64,000 bases of DNA from Metabacillus schmidteae (GTDB taxonomy: Bacteria; Bacillota; Bacilli; Bacillales; Bacillaceae). The position numbers and the translations under genes were made by a program. Position 1 is the stretch's first letter, and every line of letters starts with the position of its first letter. Below the pieces are notes generated by a model. It was not told the DNA's origin. It saw nothing but the letters and a program-made list of their open reading frames with translations, and ran no database searches. The stretch spans positions 196,130-260,129 of the forward strand of contig NZ_CAESCH010000003.1 in NCBI RefSeq assembly GCF_903166545.1, in the 5' to 3' direction. Below, piece after piece: positions 52,558-60,907 of the stretch.

Positions 52558-55500
52558 ATGTCAAACAACATTGAATGGAAACTAGAAGAAAATGAAGATT
52601 CTCCTAAAATGCTGGAAGTGTATTTAGAACAATCATGGCAAAATGCCTTTTGTTATGCGTTAGCATGTGAAGCTCCAGATCAATCTTGGAAGCAACCACT
52701 AATTCTTATGACCATTATTGCAGGAAGTGATTCAACCCTTCAATCAATGAAGGCTGCAATGGACATAGGTTCAAATGGTATCTATTTTGGACATGGTGAT
52801 AAAACACTTACAACATATGAATTCCAACGAGATTTTCAGTTGAATTCTGATAAAGGATCTTATGAAAAGTTTCCTATCACAATTAATCAAAATCGAAAGG
52901 CTCTTGCAATTGTTCACGATAAATTATTTGCTAATGAAGAGTATGTTTTATCGTTTGATGGCAATCCAGCAGAAGATATAGCGAATTTATTAGGTGGTTC
53001 TAAGTACGGTTTACATATTCTGAATGAATGGAAGGATACAGTATACCAAGAACTGCTTAATAGAGGCTTTATAGAAGAGATTGAAATGTATTTTGACAAA
53101 GATCTATTCGTAGATGGTATGTCATTATTACGTATTAAACTTTCAGAAGAAGAGGCAGATAACCTTATTTCGGAGTTGGTCCAACAGAAAACAATCTGTT
53201 TTCCGAGGAGCGGAACGGGATCTGAATTAGAAACTGTAGATTCCTTAACTGATTATATGCTTGGATACTCTGATGCGATGGTTGAAAAACTTTCAAAAGA
53301 GGTACAACCAACCCATAATCCAATGGTAGATGAAACCTTAAAACATTTTGAGAGTTTTCCTCGTACATTATTCCCTGTACAAAGTCATGTTGCAACAGCT
53401 GTTTCAAAAAGGTTGTTAGAACAAAAGGCTGTCATTATACAGGGTGAGATGTCAACAGGGAAATCGTCAGTTATGACTAGTATTGCAGAAGGTTACCATC
53501 AACTAAAAGGAAAAAAGGGATATTTCGCTTGTTTAATGGTTCCACCAAGCTTAACGGCAAAGTGGCCTGATGAAATAAGAGAAATAGTACCTGATGCAGA
53601 GATTCATGTCATTCAAAAAACAAGTCAATTAATTGAATACCATGTAGCTTGGGAAAAAGCAGGACGACCAAAGCCTAAGAAACCAGTCTTCTTTGTTATT
53701 TCGTTTACTACTATGCGTGGAGATAGTCGTATTGTTCCCGCTGTAGAGTTCTCATATAAGAAAACAACTATTCAAAAAACAGAAGACCGTATTCCATACA
53801 GATCAGGTTATTATTGTTCTTCATGTGGTAATGCTCACCAGGTCATTGAATCAAGTAATGTTGTGATCAATGAAGATGGGGAAGAGGAGGAGAAGCATGT
53901 TAAACGTACAATGCTTGAAGATGAATTTGGAACTGGAAGACGCATATCCAATAACGTGAAACCGCAGAATGCTTTTTGTTCGGAGTGTGGGGATAGTTTA
54001 TGGACAAAGAAAGTTCCAACTCGTTATAACTCTTTCAAAGAATGGGCTAAACATGAAAAGAAGCTTGTTCATGCTATAGAGCAAGATAACCCTAATCTAT
54101 ATAAGCACATACAAGATACTCAAAAAGAATTTCCTAAAGTCGTAGGAATGCCCAGACGTATTGCTGCCATAGAATACATCCGTCGTCAAATGAGAAATTT
54201 CTTCGATATTTCCATTGTAGATGAAGTACATGAACTAAAGGGCGGTATGACTGCACAGGGAAATTCTCTAGGAAGTCTAGCAAAAGTATCGAAAAAAGTA
54301 GTGGCTGGTAGTGGAACAATTTTTGGTGGTAAGGCAGAGGATGTCTATTATCTATTATTTCGTCTATTCCCTCATGAAATGGTTGCTAGTGGATTCAAAT
54401 ATTCAGAGATTAGAAGATTCAATGAAGAATACGGGAATATAGAAGAAACCATATACGAATATAAAGATAATGGTGAGTACTCTAATACTAATTCTCGTGG
54501 AGGCGTAAGAAGAACTGAAAAAATATTGCCAGGTATATCTTCTTTTATATACGGCAGATATATGCTAAAGAACATGGTGAACGTAAGGCTAGTAGATGTT
54601 TGGCCAGATCCAGTTCATTTAGAGAATATGCCTACTATTTTTGTTGATATGGATGAAGATTTAGAAGAGTCTTATCTAGACATGATTCGTTCTTTCGAAC
54701 ATGCAATTGATACTCGTGAAGATGGGCATAAGCTTTACCTGCCAATGACTGATTTTGGTATCAGTTATATTGATAATCCTTTCACTTTTCCTAATGCAAC
54801 AATAAAAGTTGATGATGCAGGTAATCGTGAGCTTATTTGGAAAGCCATTCATTTAGATGAAAATCGTTTGCTTCCAAAGGAGAAAAAACTACAAGAGATT
54901 ATATCTTCTGAAATGTCAGAAGGACGTAAATCCATTGTATATGTGCGAGATACAGGTTCTTCAAGTCCAGGTAGAGACGTACGACCACGGTTACAGAAAG
55001 TACTCGAACAAGTAGGAGCCAAGGTTTGTATTCTTGACACAGGAACTACAGCTACTAACAAGCGTTCCGATTGGTTAAAAAAGAAAATTGAAAAGGAAAA
55101 CTACGATGTATGTATTGTTAGTCAGGAACTAGTTAAAGTGGGTCTTGACCTACTCTGTACACCGACTCTTATATACTATCAATTCAGTTGGTCTTTATTT
55201 ACAATCAATCAATCTAGTAGACGCGCGTGGCGTATCGGTCAAGATAAAGAGTGCCGTATATTTTATGTTCAGTATAAAAATACGTTCCAAGAAACAATGG
55301 CTACTTTAATCGCACAGAAAAATAGAGCTTCTGCAGCTATTAATGGCGAACTTAGTTCTGATGGAATTTCCGCTATGTTGGGTGAAGAGGGAGATCTTCA
55401 ATCGATGTTGATTCAGAGTGTTAAGAAGGGCAATAAGGTTCTTAAAGGATCTACTGAAGATTGGGTTAGTCAGACCTCGGATCGAGCTAGAGAAATTCTG

Positions 55501-55878
55501 GCAGGTATCGGTAAGAAGAGGACTCCATCTATTCAAGAACAAGTAACCAGCTGGATTACATCTCAAATTAAAGTTGAAGCAACCAAAAATGTACTTTTAC
55601 GTAAAATAAAGGTGATTACAGAGGACATAGAACGAGGAAAAGTTTCCGGCTTTACATTCAATAATGGTGTGTTTGAAGTAGATATGATTGAAGCATTTGG
55701 TTTTGAATTTGTACCAGATGGAGCAATCCTTTCGCATTTAGTTGCTCAACAACAGCAACCATCTGCAACTACAAAGACATACGATGCTAAATTATTTGAA
55801 GTAGAGAAAGCTACATCATCAGGTCGTCGTAAAAAGAATACACCTATTGATGGTCAACTAGCATTTGAACTTTTCTAA
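52558..55878 (+). CDS. Large SF2/SNF2-like helicase with zinc finger, 1106 residues
   Basis: The start is ATG 52558, behind TAGGGA in the leader hairpin. A 270-residue N-terminal domain precedes the helicase core. Walker A is GEMSTGKSS (K302) and the DEVH box is at residues 555-558. A zinc-binding insertion (CSSC near 420, CSEC near 478) lies between motifs. The second RecA lobe shows SQELVKVGLDLL and the arginine motif QSSRRAWRIGQ, as in SNF2/Rad54-type translocases. It is a DNA-dependent ATPase, probably remodelling or unwinding plasmid DNA, and the LexA site suggests damage induction. Confidence 0.85.
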   Translation: MSNNIEWKLEENEDSPKMLEVYLEQSWQNAFCYALACEAPDQSWKQPLILMTIIAGSDSTLQSMKAAMDIGSNGIYFGHGDKTLTTYEFQRDFQLNSDKGSYEKFPITINQNRKALAIVHDKLFANEEYVLSFDGNPAEDIANLLGGSKYGLHILNEWKDTVYQELLNRGFIEEIEMYFDKDLFVDGMSLLRIKLSEEEADNLISELVQQKTICFPRSGTGSELETVDSLTDYMLGYSDAMVEKLSKEVQPTHNPMVDETLKHFESFPRTLFPVQSHVATAVSKRLLEQKAVIIQGEMSTGKSSVMTSIAEGYHQLKGKKGYFACLMVPPSLTAKWPDEIREIVPDAEIHVIQKTSQLIEYHVAWEKAGRPKPKKPVFFVISFTTMRGDSRIVPAVEFSYKKTTIQKTEDRIPYRSGYYCSSCGNAHQVIESSNVVINEDGEEEEKHVKRTMLEDEFGTGRRISNNVKPQNAFCSECGDSLWTKKVPTRYNSFKEWAKHEKKLVHAIEQDNPNLYKHIQDTQKEFPKVVGMPRRIAAIEYIRRQMRNFFDISIVDEVHELKGGMTAQGNSLGSLAKVSKKVVAGSGTIFGGKAEDVYYLLFRLFPHEMVASGFKYSEIRRFNEEYGNIEETIYEYKDNGEYSNTNSRGGVRRTEKILPGISSFIYGRYMLKNMVNVRLVDVWPDPVHLENMPTIFVDMDEDLEESYLDMIRSFEHAIDTREDGHKLYLPMTDFGISYIDNPFTFPNATIKVDDAGNRELIWKAIHLDENRLLPKEKKLQEIISSEMSEGRKSIVYVRDTGSSSPGRDVRPRLQKVLEQVGAKVCILDTGTTATNKRSDWLKKKIEKENYDVCIVSQELVKVGLDLLCTPTLIYYQFSWSLFTINQSSRRAWRIGQDKECRIFYVQYKNTFQETMATLIAQKNRASAAINGELSSDGISAMLGEEGDLQSMLIQSVKKGNKVLKGSTEDWVSQTSDRAREILAGIGKKRTPSIQEQVTSWITSQIKVEATKNVLLRKIKVITEDIERGKVSGFTFNNGVFEVDMIEAFGFEFVPDGAILSHLVAQQQQPSATTKTYDAKLFEVEKATSSGRRKKNTPIDGQLAFELF

Positions 55879-55898
55879 AAAATGGAGGAATTTAATAA

Positions 55899-56690
55899 AT
55901 GATATCAATTATAGAGTTGTTAACATATTGTCAATTTTTCATTTTAGTAGTGTTGGAACAGTATTGTATCGAGAAGTCTCAACAGTTTAAGGTTACGCAG
56001 TATCAAGCAACAATGGAGTACATGTATTTTCCAGAAGCATACCAAGAGGATTGTATGGTGCTTCCAAATGAATATGTAAAACCAGTAGTTGAGGTTTCAG
56101 ATATAAGAGGTAGTAAAGCGGAAGATCTATTTTCAGCCCTGCAACAGGAGCTTGGCTCAAATGAAAATATTGAGCTAGATGCTGAAAGTAATGAAGATAG
56201 TTTGATCTTATATGAAGATCATATGAATAGGGTTAATGAGGATAATACTCAAGATGATTTCCTTTTAATCAATGAATTAAACATACTAGATCAATCTGAC
56301 CTACCTCCTCTACAACAAGAAGATTGTTTGTCTTTAGATGATTTAATAGACTCTAATGAACCAATGATTTCCTCAGATTATCAAGCATTTGCTACTGCAA
56401 AAATTGCGGATAACATTATTGGTAACCAACAATGGACTGTGTCAGTTATAGGTATGGAAGGTTCGCATATTCATGTAAGTGATGGACGTCGTGTATGGGT
56501 TGATCTTGGTGAAAAAGCTAGATCGATAAATCCAAAAGATATACTTTCTATCGAAGTAAATAAAAAAGAAGACGGTAAAATTGAAGTCATTAGAACAATA
56601 AAATTAGAAGAAGGAACATTTGTAAGTGATGAGTATGTAATTCCGGATGAAGAAATATACCTAGATAAAGAAAGGAGAGTAGTTTGTTAG
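55899..56690 (+). CDS. Hypothetical acidic protein with N-terminal hydrophobic segment, 263 residues
   Basis: The start is ATG 55899 with TGGAGG upstream, 20 nt after the helicase gene, so the two are probably cotranscribed. Residues 1-20 are hydrophobic (IIELLTYCQFFILVVL) and may form a membrane anchor. The middle is very acidic, with many D and E. The last 100 residues look like a small beta-rich domain (QQWTVSVIGMEGSHIHVSDG). No family was recognised. Confidence 0.6.
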   Translation: MISIIELLTYCQFFILVVLEQYCIEKSQQFKVTQYQATMEYMYFPEAYQEDCMVLPNEYVKPVVEVSDIRGSKAEDLFSALQQELGSNENIELDAESNEDSLILYEDHMNRVNEDNTQDDFLLINELNILDQSDLPPLQQEDCLSLDDLIDSNEPMISSDYQAFATAKIADNIIGNQQWTVSVIGMEGSHIHVSDGRRVWVDLGEKARSINPKDILSIEVNKKEDGKIEVIRTIKLEEGTFVSDEYVIPDEEIYLDKERRVVC

Positions 56691-56794
56691 TTTAGGTATA
56701 AAAACCTATTTATTCCATTGTTAAAGATTGTTAGATTATCCAAATACTGATTGCAATATGTGTAAGAAACATTTATTATTGTTTTTGTAGAAGC

Positions 56795-56860
56795 GTGACG
56801 AAATCCGTCACCTCCTACCTAAAGCACAAGATATTCACAAAATCTTGTGCTTTAGGTAGG
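56795..56860 (+). promoter_or_regulatory. Tandem hairpins with a perfect 19-bp inverted repeat
   Basis: GTGACG/CGTCAC (56795-56811) is followed by arms at 56814-56832 and 56842-56860 that match perfectly over 19 nt around a 9-nt loop (CCTACCTAAAG.. / ..CTTTAGGTAGG). No T run follows, so it is not a normal terminator. The end of the second arm, GGTAGG, can also pair with CCTACC at 56876-56882. It lies about 100 nt before the next gene. Confidence 0.6.
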
Positions 56861-56960
56861 AATCCCCAAATGGATACCTACCATTTTGTTACCATATTTC
56901 ATTAAAGAAATATAACTTTTAGTCGATATATTACTTAGGAGTTTGGAAGGAGAAGTCAAG

Positions 56961-57662
56961 ATGTTAATTAACACAGAATTGTACGATAGTACCAAAGTCC
57001 CTGGATACATTGAGCAATTGAAACGAGAGAAGAAATTGCTAGAAGAAATCAATATTAAATACTCTCTTAAAACAAAATTTATAAATATAACGGGTAAAGG
57101 TGTAGAAGTTTTTGATGGTGCCCTTGATGAAGGTTACTATGAGAATCTTGAGGTTTCCTTAGATAACGCATTGTTAAGTTGGTATAGCCCTCTTATTTTA
57201 CATTTGGATTGTGATACTGAGGCTGTTATTGAAATTAATCCTGACGGCACACTTGTAGATAGTAGTGTTTCTGTAATCACTAATTTCACGATCTCTAATA
57301 AACAAGAACAAGATAAAATGCCATTTTTAAGTTCAGCATTTAGAAAGCTAGTACAACTTCACAAGTTTATTAGAAAATTCAAGTTTCATACACACGGTTA
57401 TAAATTAACCAATATATCAGTTGTGTTTAAAATTGATAGAAAAGGATTTAGTACAGCATTGAGTAAATTAGAATCTCCTAATATGGCTTTCTATGATCAA
57501 TGGAAAACAATTTTAAACATTGAATATTCTAATCCAAGTAAACGATATAATAATACAGTTGATGTTCCTATTCAAAATGGAAAAATGTTATACAACATCA
57601 AGCGTGAGACTATTTCTACTCGTATTAAATTTTCAATACCTACCAAAAGGAAAAGCATATAG
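56961..57662 (+). CDS. Hypothetical protein, 233 residues
   Basis: The start is ATG 56961, behind GGAAGGAG; a longer frame begins within the ribosome site. The protein is soluble, with mixed helix and strand and a basic C-terminus (KFSIPTKRKS). No family or catalytic motif was recognised. Its stop is only 3 nt before a membrane-protein gene, so both are one operon. Confidence 0.65.
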   Translation: MLINTELYDSTKVPGYIEQLKREKKLLEEINIKYSLKTKFINITGKGVEVFDGALDEGYYENLEVSLDNALLSWYSPLILHLDCDTEAVIEINPDGTLVDSSVSVITNFTISNKQEQDKMPFLSSAFRKLVQLHKFIRKFKFHTHGYKLTNISVVFKIDRKGFSTALSKLESPNMAFYDQWKTILNIEYSNPSKRYNNTVDVPIQNGKMLYNIKRETISTRIKFSIPTKRKSI

Positions 57663-57664
57663 AA

Positions 57665-58264
57665 ATGAGGGTATTATCTAACATCATACTTTTTTCTATA
57701 TGTTTGCTAGTATTATTGATAAATCCTTCACTAGGTGTAGCAAATGAGGGTATTCCTACCTTTATTGAAAAAAGGGACCTTAATGAAAACCCTATTGAAG
57801 AAAACGATATTAACCCGACTATTGGAAATATGACTGAGAATTTTAATGGAATGCTGCCTTATATCTATGACACAGGAATGAAATTCATTACAGTTATCTT
57901 TCTTATAGCAGTAGTGGCTCTAGCATTATCTCTTATCTTCAAAAATGGACAATGGACCAAGTGGTCAACAGGAGTAATGGTTACATCGTTGTTAATAATA
58001 CTATTCTTCAGAGGCGGACCAATAATTGTGTTGACAATGGACGCAATAGGTATTACACTTTTTGCAAGTGACTTATTGAATTTTGCAACCTCTGTAGGTA
58101 TTTATGTGGCAGTAGGCATGATATTAGTATCATTATTATTTAGATTATTCTATAAGCTTATTAATCATCCTGATTACTTTCGATGGAGTAAGAGGTTAAT
58201 GATTGGATCAGTTATTATCGCAGTATTGTCATTGGTCATCCCGGTTGTATTTTTGGGAGCTTAA
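57665..58264 (+). CDS. Secreted/membrane protein with signal peptide and about five spans, 199 residues
   Basis: A signal peptide (MRVLSNIILFSICLLVLLI, then SLGVA) is followed by a soluble stretch to about residue 60. Hydrophobic spans follow near 70-95, 98-120, 125-145, 150-170 and 180-197. A small membrane protein with a cleaved leader encoded beside plasmid genes is compatible with a conjugation-apparatus (type IV secretion) component, but no specific family was recognised. It is coupled to the 233-residue gene. Confidence 0.6.
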   Translation: MRVLSNIILFSICLLVLLINPSLGVANEGIPTFIEKRDLNENPIEENDINPTIGNMTENFNGMLPYIYDTGMKFITVIFLIAVVALALSLIFKNGQWTKWSTGVMVTSLLIILFFRGGPIIVLTMDAIGITLFASDLLNFATSVGIYVAVGMILVSLLFRLFYKLINHPDYFRWSKRLMIGSVIIAVLSLVIPVVFLGA

Positions 58265-58297
58265 GAAGAGGTTTGCTTGTTTAGAGGAGAGGTAAAT

Positions 58298-58894
58298 ATG
58301 AAATTAGTTATAGATAATACTAAAAAAAGTAGCACTCCGAAAACTTGCGTTAATGATTGCAGTATGTATGATCCAATTACTCAAGAGTGTGGAATTTGGA
58401 AAGAAGTTGAAGTGGAAAATCCGAGCATCTTCGCGAGATGTCAAAAAAAACAACCTTTATCTCAGGAACCTATGAAACAAAGGGGACTAAAAAATATTAA
58501 GTTTACGCTAATTGAAGATGATTTTTCATGCGAATTCGATGATCAAGAAGTTTTCTATCACCTTCAAGGAGAGAAAGTTTCGGATGAAGGATCGACATAT
58601 CCATTTAAACCTGATTTTCCTTCCAATCGTGGTGACGCAATCTGGTTCATAGATTCTTCACAAACTTATGGTTGCTGGATTGTTAATCATTCAAAGAACA
58701 AATTTATTTCACTCCCACAGGACAACACAGCTCAAAAAGGTGTTTCATCAAGAATATATAAATCTCCCTACCCACTGCATGACCATAAATCATCAAAATC
58801 ACTGGCAAGTCGTATGTGTTGGTATGTTAATGAAGATGGATATGGCCAGTATGTTCTAATTGGTAACGGGGAAATTATGATGTTATCTAAATAA
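58298..58894 (+). CDS. Hypothetical protein with cysteine cluster, 198 residues
   Basis: The start is ATG 58298, behind AGAGGAGAGG. The N-terminal CVNDCSMYDPITQECGIW, with a later cysteine, could bind a metal. The rest is a mostly beta protein with several tryptophans, ending in a strand-rich region. No family was recognised. It follows the membrane protein by 34 nt and ends the operon before a terminator. Confidence 0.6.
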   Translation: MKLVIDNTKKSSTPKTCVNDCSMYDPITQECGIWKEVEVENPSIFARCQKKQPLSQEPMKQRGLKNIKFTLIEDDFSCEFDDQEVFYHLQGEKVSDEGSTYPFKPDFPSNRGDAIWFIDSSQTYGCWIVNHSKNKFISLPQDNTAQKGVSSRIYKSPYPLHDHKSSKSLASRMCWYVNEDGYGQYVLIGNGEIMMLSK

Positions 58895-58984
58895 GTAGTA
58901 ATTTTAACCTAGCAAATATTGTTTAAATCTTAGTTTTTCTTTATAATAATCATATATAAAGATATTAACTATGTACATATACAA

Positions 58985-59051
58985 AAAGGGAAAAACCCTC
59001 TAATGAAAACACATTAAATATTATGTGTTATTAGGGTTTTTCCTTTTTTTG
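58985..59051. terminator. Long bidirectional terminator
   Basis: AAAAAGGGAAAAACCCT pairs with AGGGTTTTTCCTTTTT, with an inner ACACAT/ATGTGT stem, then a T run. Confidence 0.85.
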
Positions 59052-59072
59052 TGCTTGTAAAAGGAAGTGGAT

Positions 59073-59765
59073 GTGTCATTGCGAATTTTAATTTTAGATC
59101 ATCAAAACCCGTATAGAATAGGCACTCAAAAACTACTTGAAATTGAGTTTCCAGAACTTACAGTAGACAGTCGAGATGTAAGTGAAATCTCTGATTTTGA
59201 CCATATTATTGAAACAGATATCCTATTAATTGATCCGAACAGGATTAGTCATTTGAGTAATCTGAAAGAAAAAATGTCAGAGGTAATAAGTAAAGGATGT
59301 AATATTGTCATTTATAGTGCATCTATTTCAGCAGATTTCTTAGTTGAGATGCTATCTATAGGTATCAAAGGAATCCTTTTAAAACATTCAAGTCCCACCA
59401 ATTTCATGATAGGAATATCCAAGGTAATGAAAGGAGAAAGTTATATTGATAGTGACCTTGTGCCACTCCTTTTAACTAAGGTAATAAGTAATGAGAACGA
59501 AATAGTAGAGACACAAATAGTAGAAAATCCTAACAAAAAAGCTTTTCCAGAAGATATATTATCAAAGACTGAATGGACTATCTTACAGTTATTCATACAA
59601 GGGAAATCCAATTCAGAGATTGCTAGTTCTTTATTTTTATCGGAAAGTACTGTATCACAATATATGGGGAAAATTTCAAAAAAACTAAAGGTTCCGAACC
59701 GTACCGCAGCTGCGGTAAAGGCTGTTGCTAACGGATGGATAGATGTATCTGAGTATGTAATATGA
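59073..59765 (+). CDS. LuxR/DegU-type response regulator, 230 residues
   Basis: The start is GTG 59073, 8 nt after AAAGGAA; GTG 59067 is too close to the ribosome site. The receiver domain (about 1-120) retains D in LDHQ, the phosphoacceptor-position D in LLIDPN, and K in ILLKHSS. A C-terminal LuxR HTH follows (LSKTEWTILQLFIQGKSNSEIASSLFLSESTVSQYM). No sensor kinase gene is nearby, so it may answer to a host kinase or have lost phosphorylation control. It could regulate the downstream topB unit. Confidence 0.85.
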   Translation: MSLRILILDHQNPYRIGTQKLLEIEFPELTVDSRDVSEISDFDHIIETDILLIDPNRISHLSNLKEKMSEVISKGCNIVIYSASISADFLVEMLSIGIKGILLKHSSPTNFMIGISKVMKGESYIDSDLVPLLLTKVISNENEIVETQIVENPNKKAFPEDILSKTEWTILQLFIQGKSNSEIASSLFLSESTVSQYMGKISKKLKVPNRTAAAVKAVANGWIDVSEYVI

Positions 59766-59859
59766 AAAATTGAAACATTTTCATAAAAATACTTGCAATA
59801 AGTGTAATGTGTATTGTATATTTGTTTTAAGTTCAATACATATTAAAGGAGTGTTTTTT

Positions 59860-60180
59860 ATGAAAAAACCTGTAATTGCTGTATTTGGTGGAAGTCAAGA
59901 AGCTACATTTCGTAAATTAGGAGTTAAATTTAATTGTGAAGTTTTACATCATACTGGTAAGACTCGAAACGGGGGAAATAAGAAAGAATTTCGCAATATT
60001 ATTAAAAAAGCAGATTCAGTGGTTGTTTTATTAGGAGCATGCGGTCATGTGAGCATGGATATCGTAAAGGAGGTCTGTAAGAAACTTGATAAAAATATTG
60101 AATTCGTAAATGGTTTCGGTGCTACTGGAGCTATACAAAAAGGGTTAGAGGTAGTAGGGATAAGAGTAGAGGCTGCATAA
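59860..60180 (+). CDS. DUF2325-family protein, 106 residues
   Basis: The start is ATG 59860, behind AAAGGAG; a longer frame extends upstream without a ribosome site. The protein begins KPVIAVFGGSQEATFRKLG, a nucleotide-binding-like GG turn. It has the conserved AD-VVVLLGACGHVSMDIVK segment, the pattern of DUF2325 proteins found on Firmicute mobile elements. The biochemical role is unknown. It opens a compact gene set with the YdjM-type gene and topB. Confidence 0.8.
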   Translation: MKKPVIAVFGGSQEATFRKLGVKFNCEVLHHTGKTRNGGNKKEFRNIIKKADSVVVLLGACGHVSMDIVKEVCKKLDKNIEFVNGFGATGAIQKGLEVVGIRVEAA

Positions 60181-60182
60181 TT

Positions 60183-60275
60183 ATGAAAAAAGGAATTGAA
60201 TATGATTTCATTAATAGATGTAACAGTGGTGCAAGTAGTACTGAAGTAGGTGATATGAAAGATGTTGGCATATAG
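60183..60275 (+). CDS. Possible 30-residue peptide
   Basis: A short frame opens with ATG 60183 just after the DUF2325 stop and overlaps the next start. There is no clear ribosome site, so it may not be translated except through coupling. Confidence 0.25.
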   Translation: MKKGIEYDFINRCNSGASSTEVGDMKDVGI

Positions 60276-60888
60276 TCATCAAGTGTTCGGTATAACATGG
60301 GGACTTATAACATTAACCACACTAAATCTATTCGGAATAGATTTTAAAGATCCGATAGATATGCTCTTATTTTTTGGTCTAGTGTTGTTTGGATCATTGT
60401 TTCCTGATATAGATACACCAAATTCAAAATTAGGTAGATACTTTTGGGCGTTATTACTAATCATAGTAGCTGCCGTTATAACGACAGCGGTATACTTTCC
60501 TTCATTACTTAATCTAATATATGTTGATTTGAAGAATTTTAGTTTACTACTACTTCCTTTTCTATTGATTTTTACAGGACATAGAAAGTTTTCACATTCC
60601 CTTTTATTTCTCCTCTTACTCTGCTTCTATTGTTATTTGATTAATTTCTACTTAAAAGTATCCTTAGTATATTTAATTGCTTATATCGTCGGTGTTGTAT
60701 CTCACCTGATCGGTGACTACTTAACAAAAAGAGGAATACCACTATTTTTCCCTCTTAGTAAAAAATACTTTAAGTTTTTTATTACTTTTCGAACAGGATC
60801 ATATAATGAACGTTTGATTATCTGGATATTGTTAATATTAAATATCTTATTTATATCTAGCAATTTTATAAAATATATTGCCTTATGA
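60262..60888 (+). CDS. YdjM-type metal-dependent hydrolase, membrane protein, 208 residues
   Basis: The start is ATG 60262, with AGGTGATATGAAAG upstream. The protein has six to seven hydrophobic spans and the DUF457/YdjM signature: SLFPDIDTP, GHRKFSHSLL and HLIGDYLTKRGI. The histidines and aspartates could bind metal within the membrane. Members include the LexA-controlled YdjM of E. coli, and the exact reaction is unknown. It overlaps the preceding small frame and precedes topB by 20 nt. Confidence 0.85.
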   Translation: MLAYSHQVFGITWGLITLTTLNLFGIDFKDPIDMLLFFGLVLFGSLFPDIDTPNSKLGRYFWALLLIIVAAVITTAVYFPSLLNLIYVDLKNFSLLLLPFLLIFTGHRKFSHSLLFLLLLCFYCYLINFYLKVSLVYLIAYIVGVVSHLIGDYLTKRGIPLFFPLSKKYFKFFITFRTGSYNERLIIWILLILNILFISSNFIKYIAL

Positions 60889-60907
60889 AGATAAGGGGGG
60901 AATTTCA

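Noticed and set aside
57665..58264. Assignment as a specific type IV secretion protein (VirB2 or VirB6)
   Set aside because: The signal peptide and spans fit loosely, but no diagnostic motif and no neighbouring conjugation ATPase were found.
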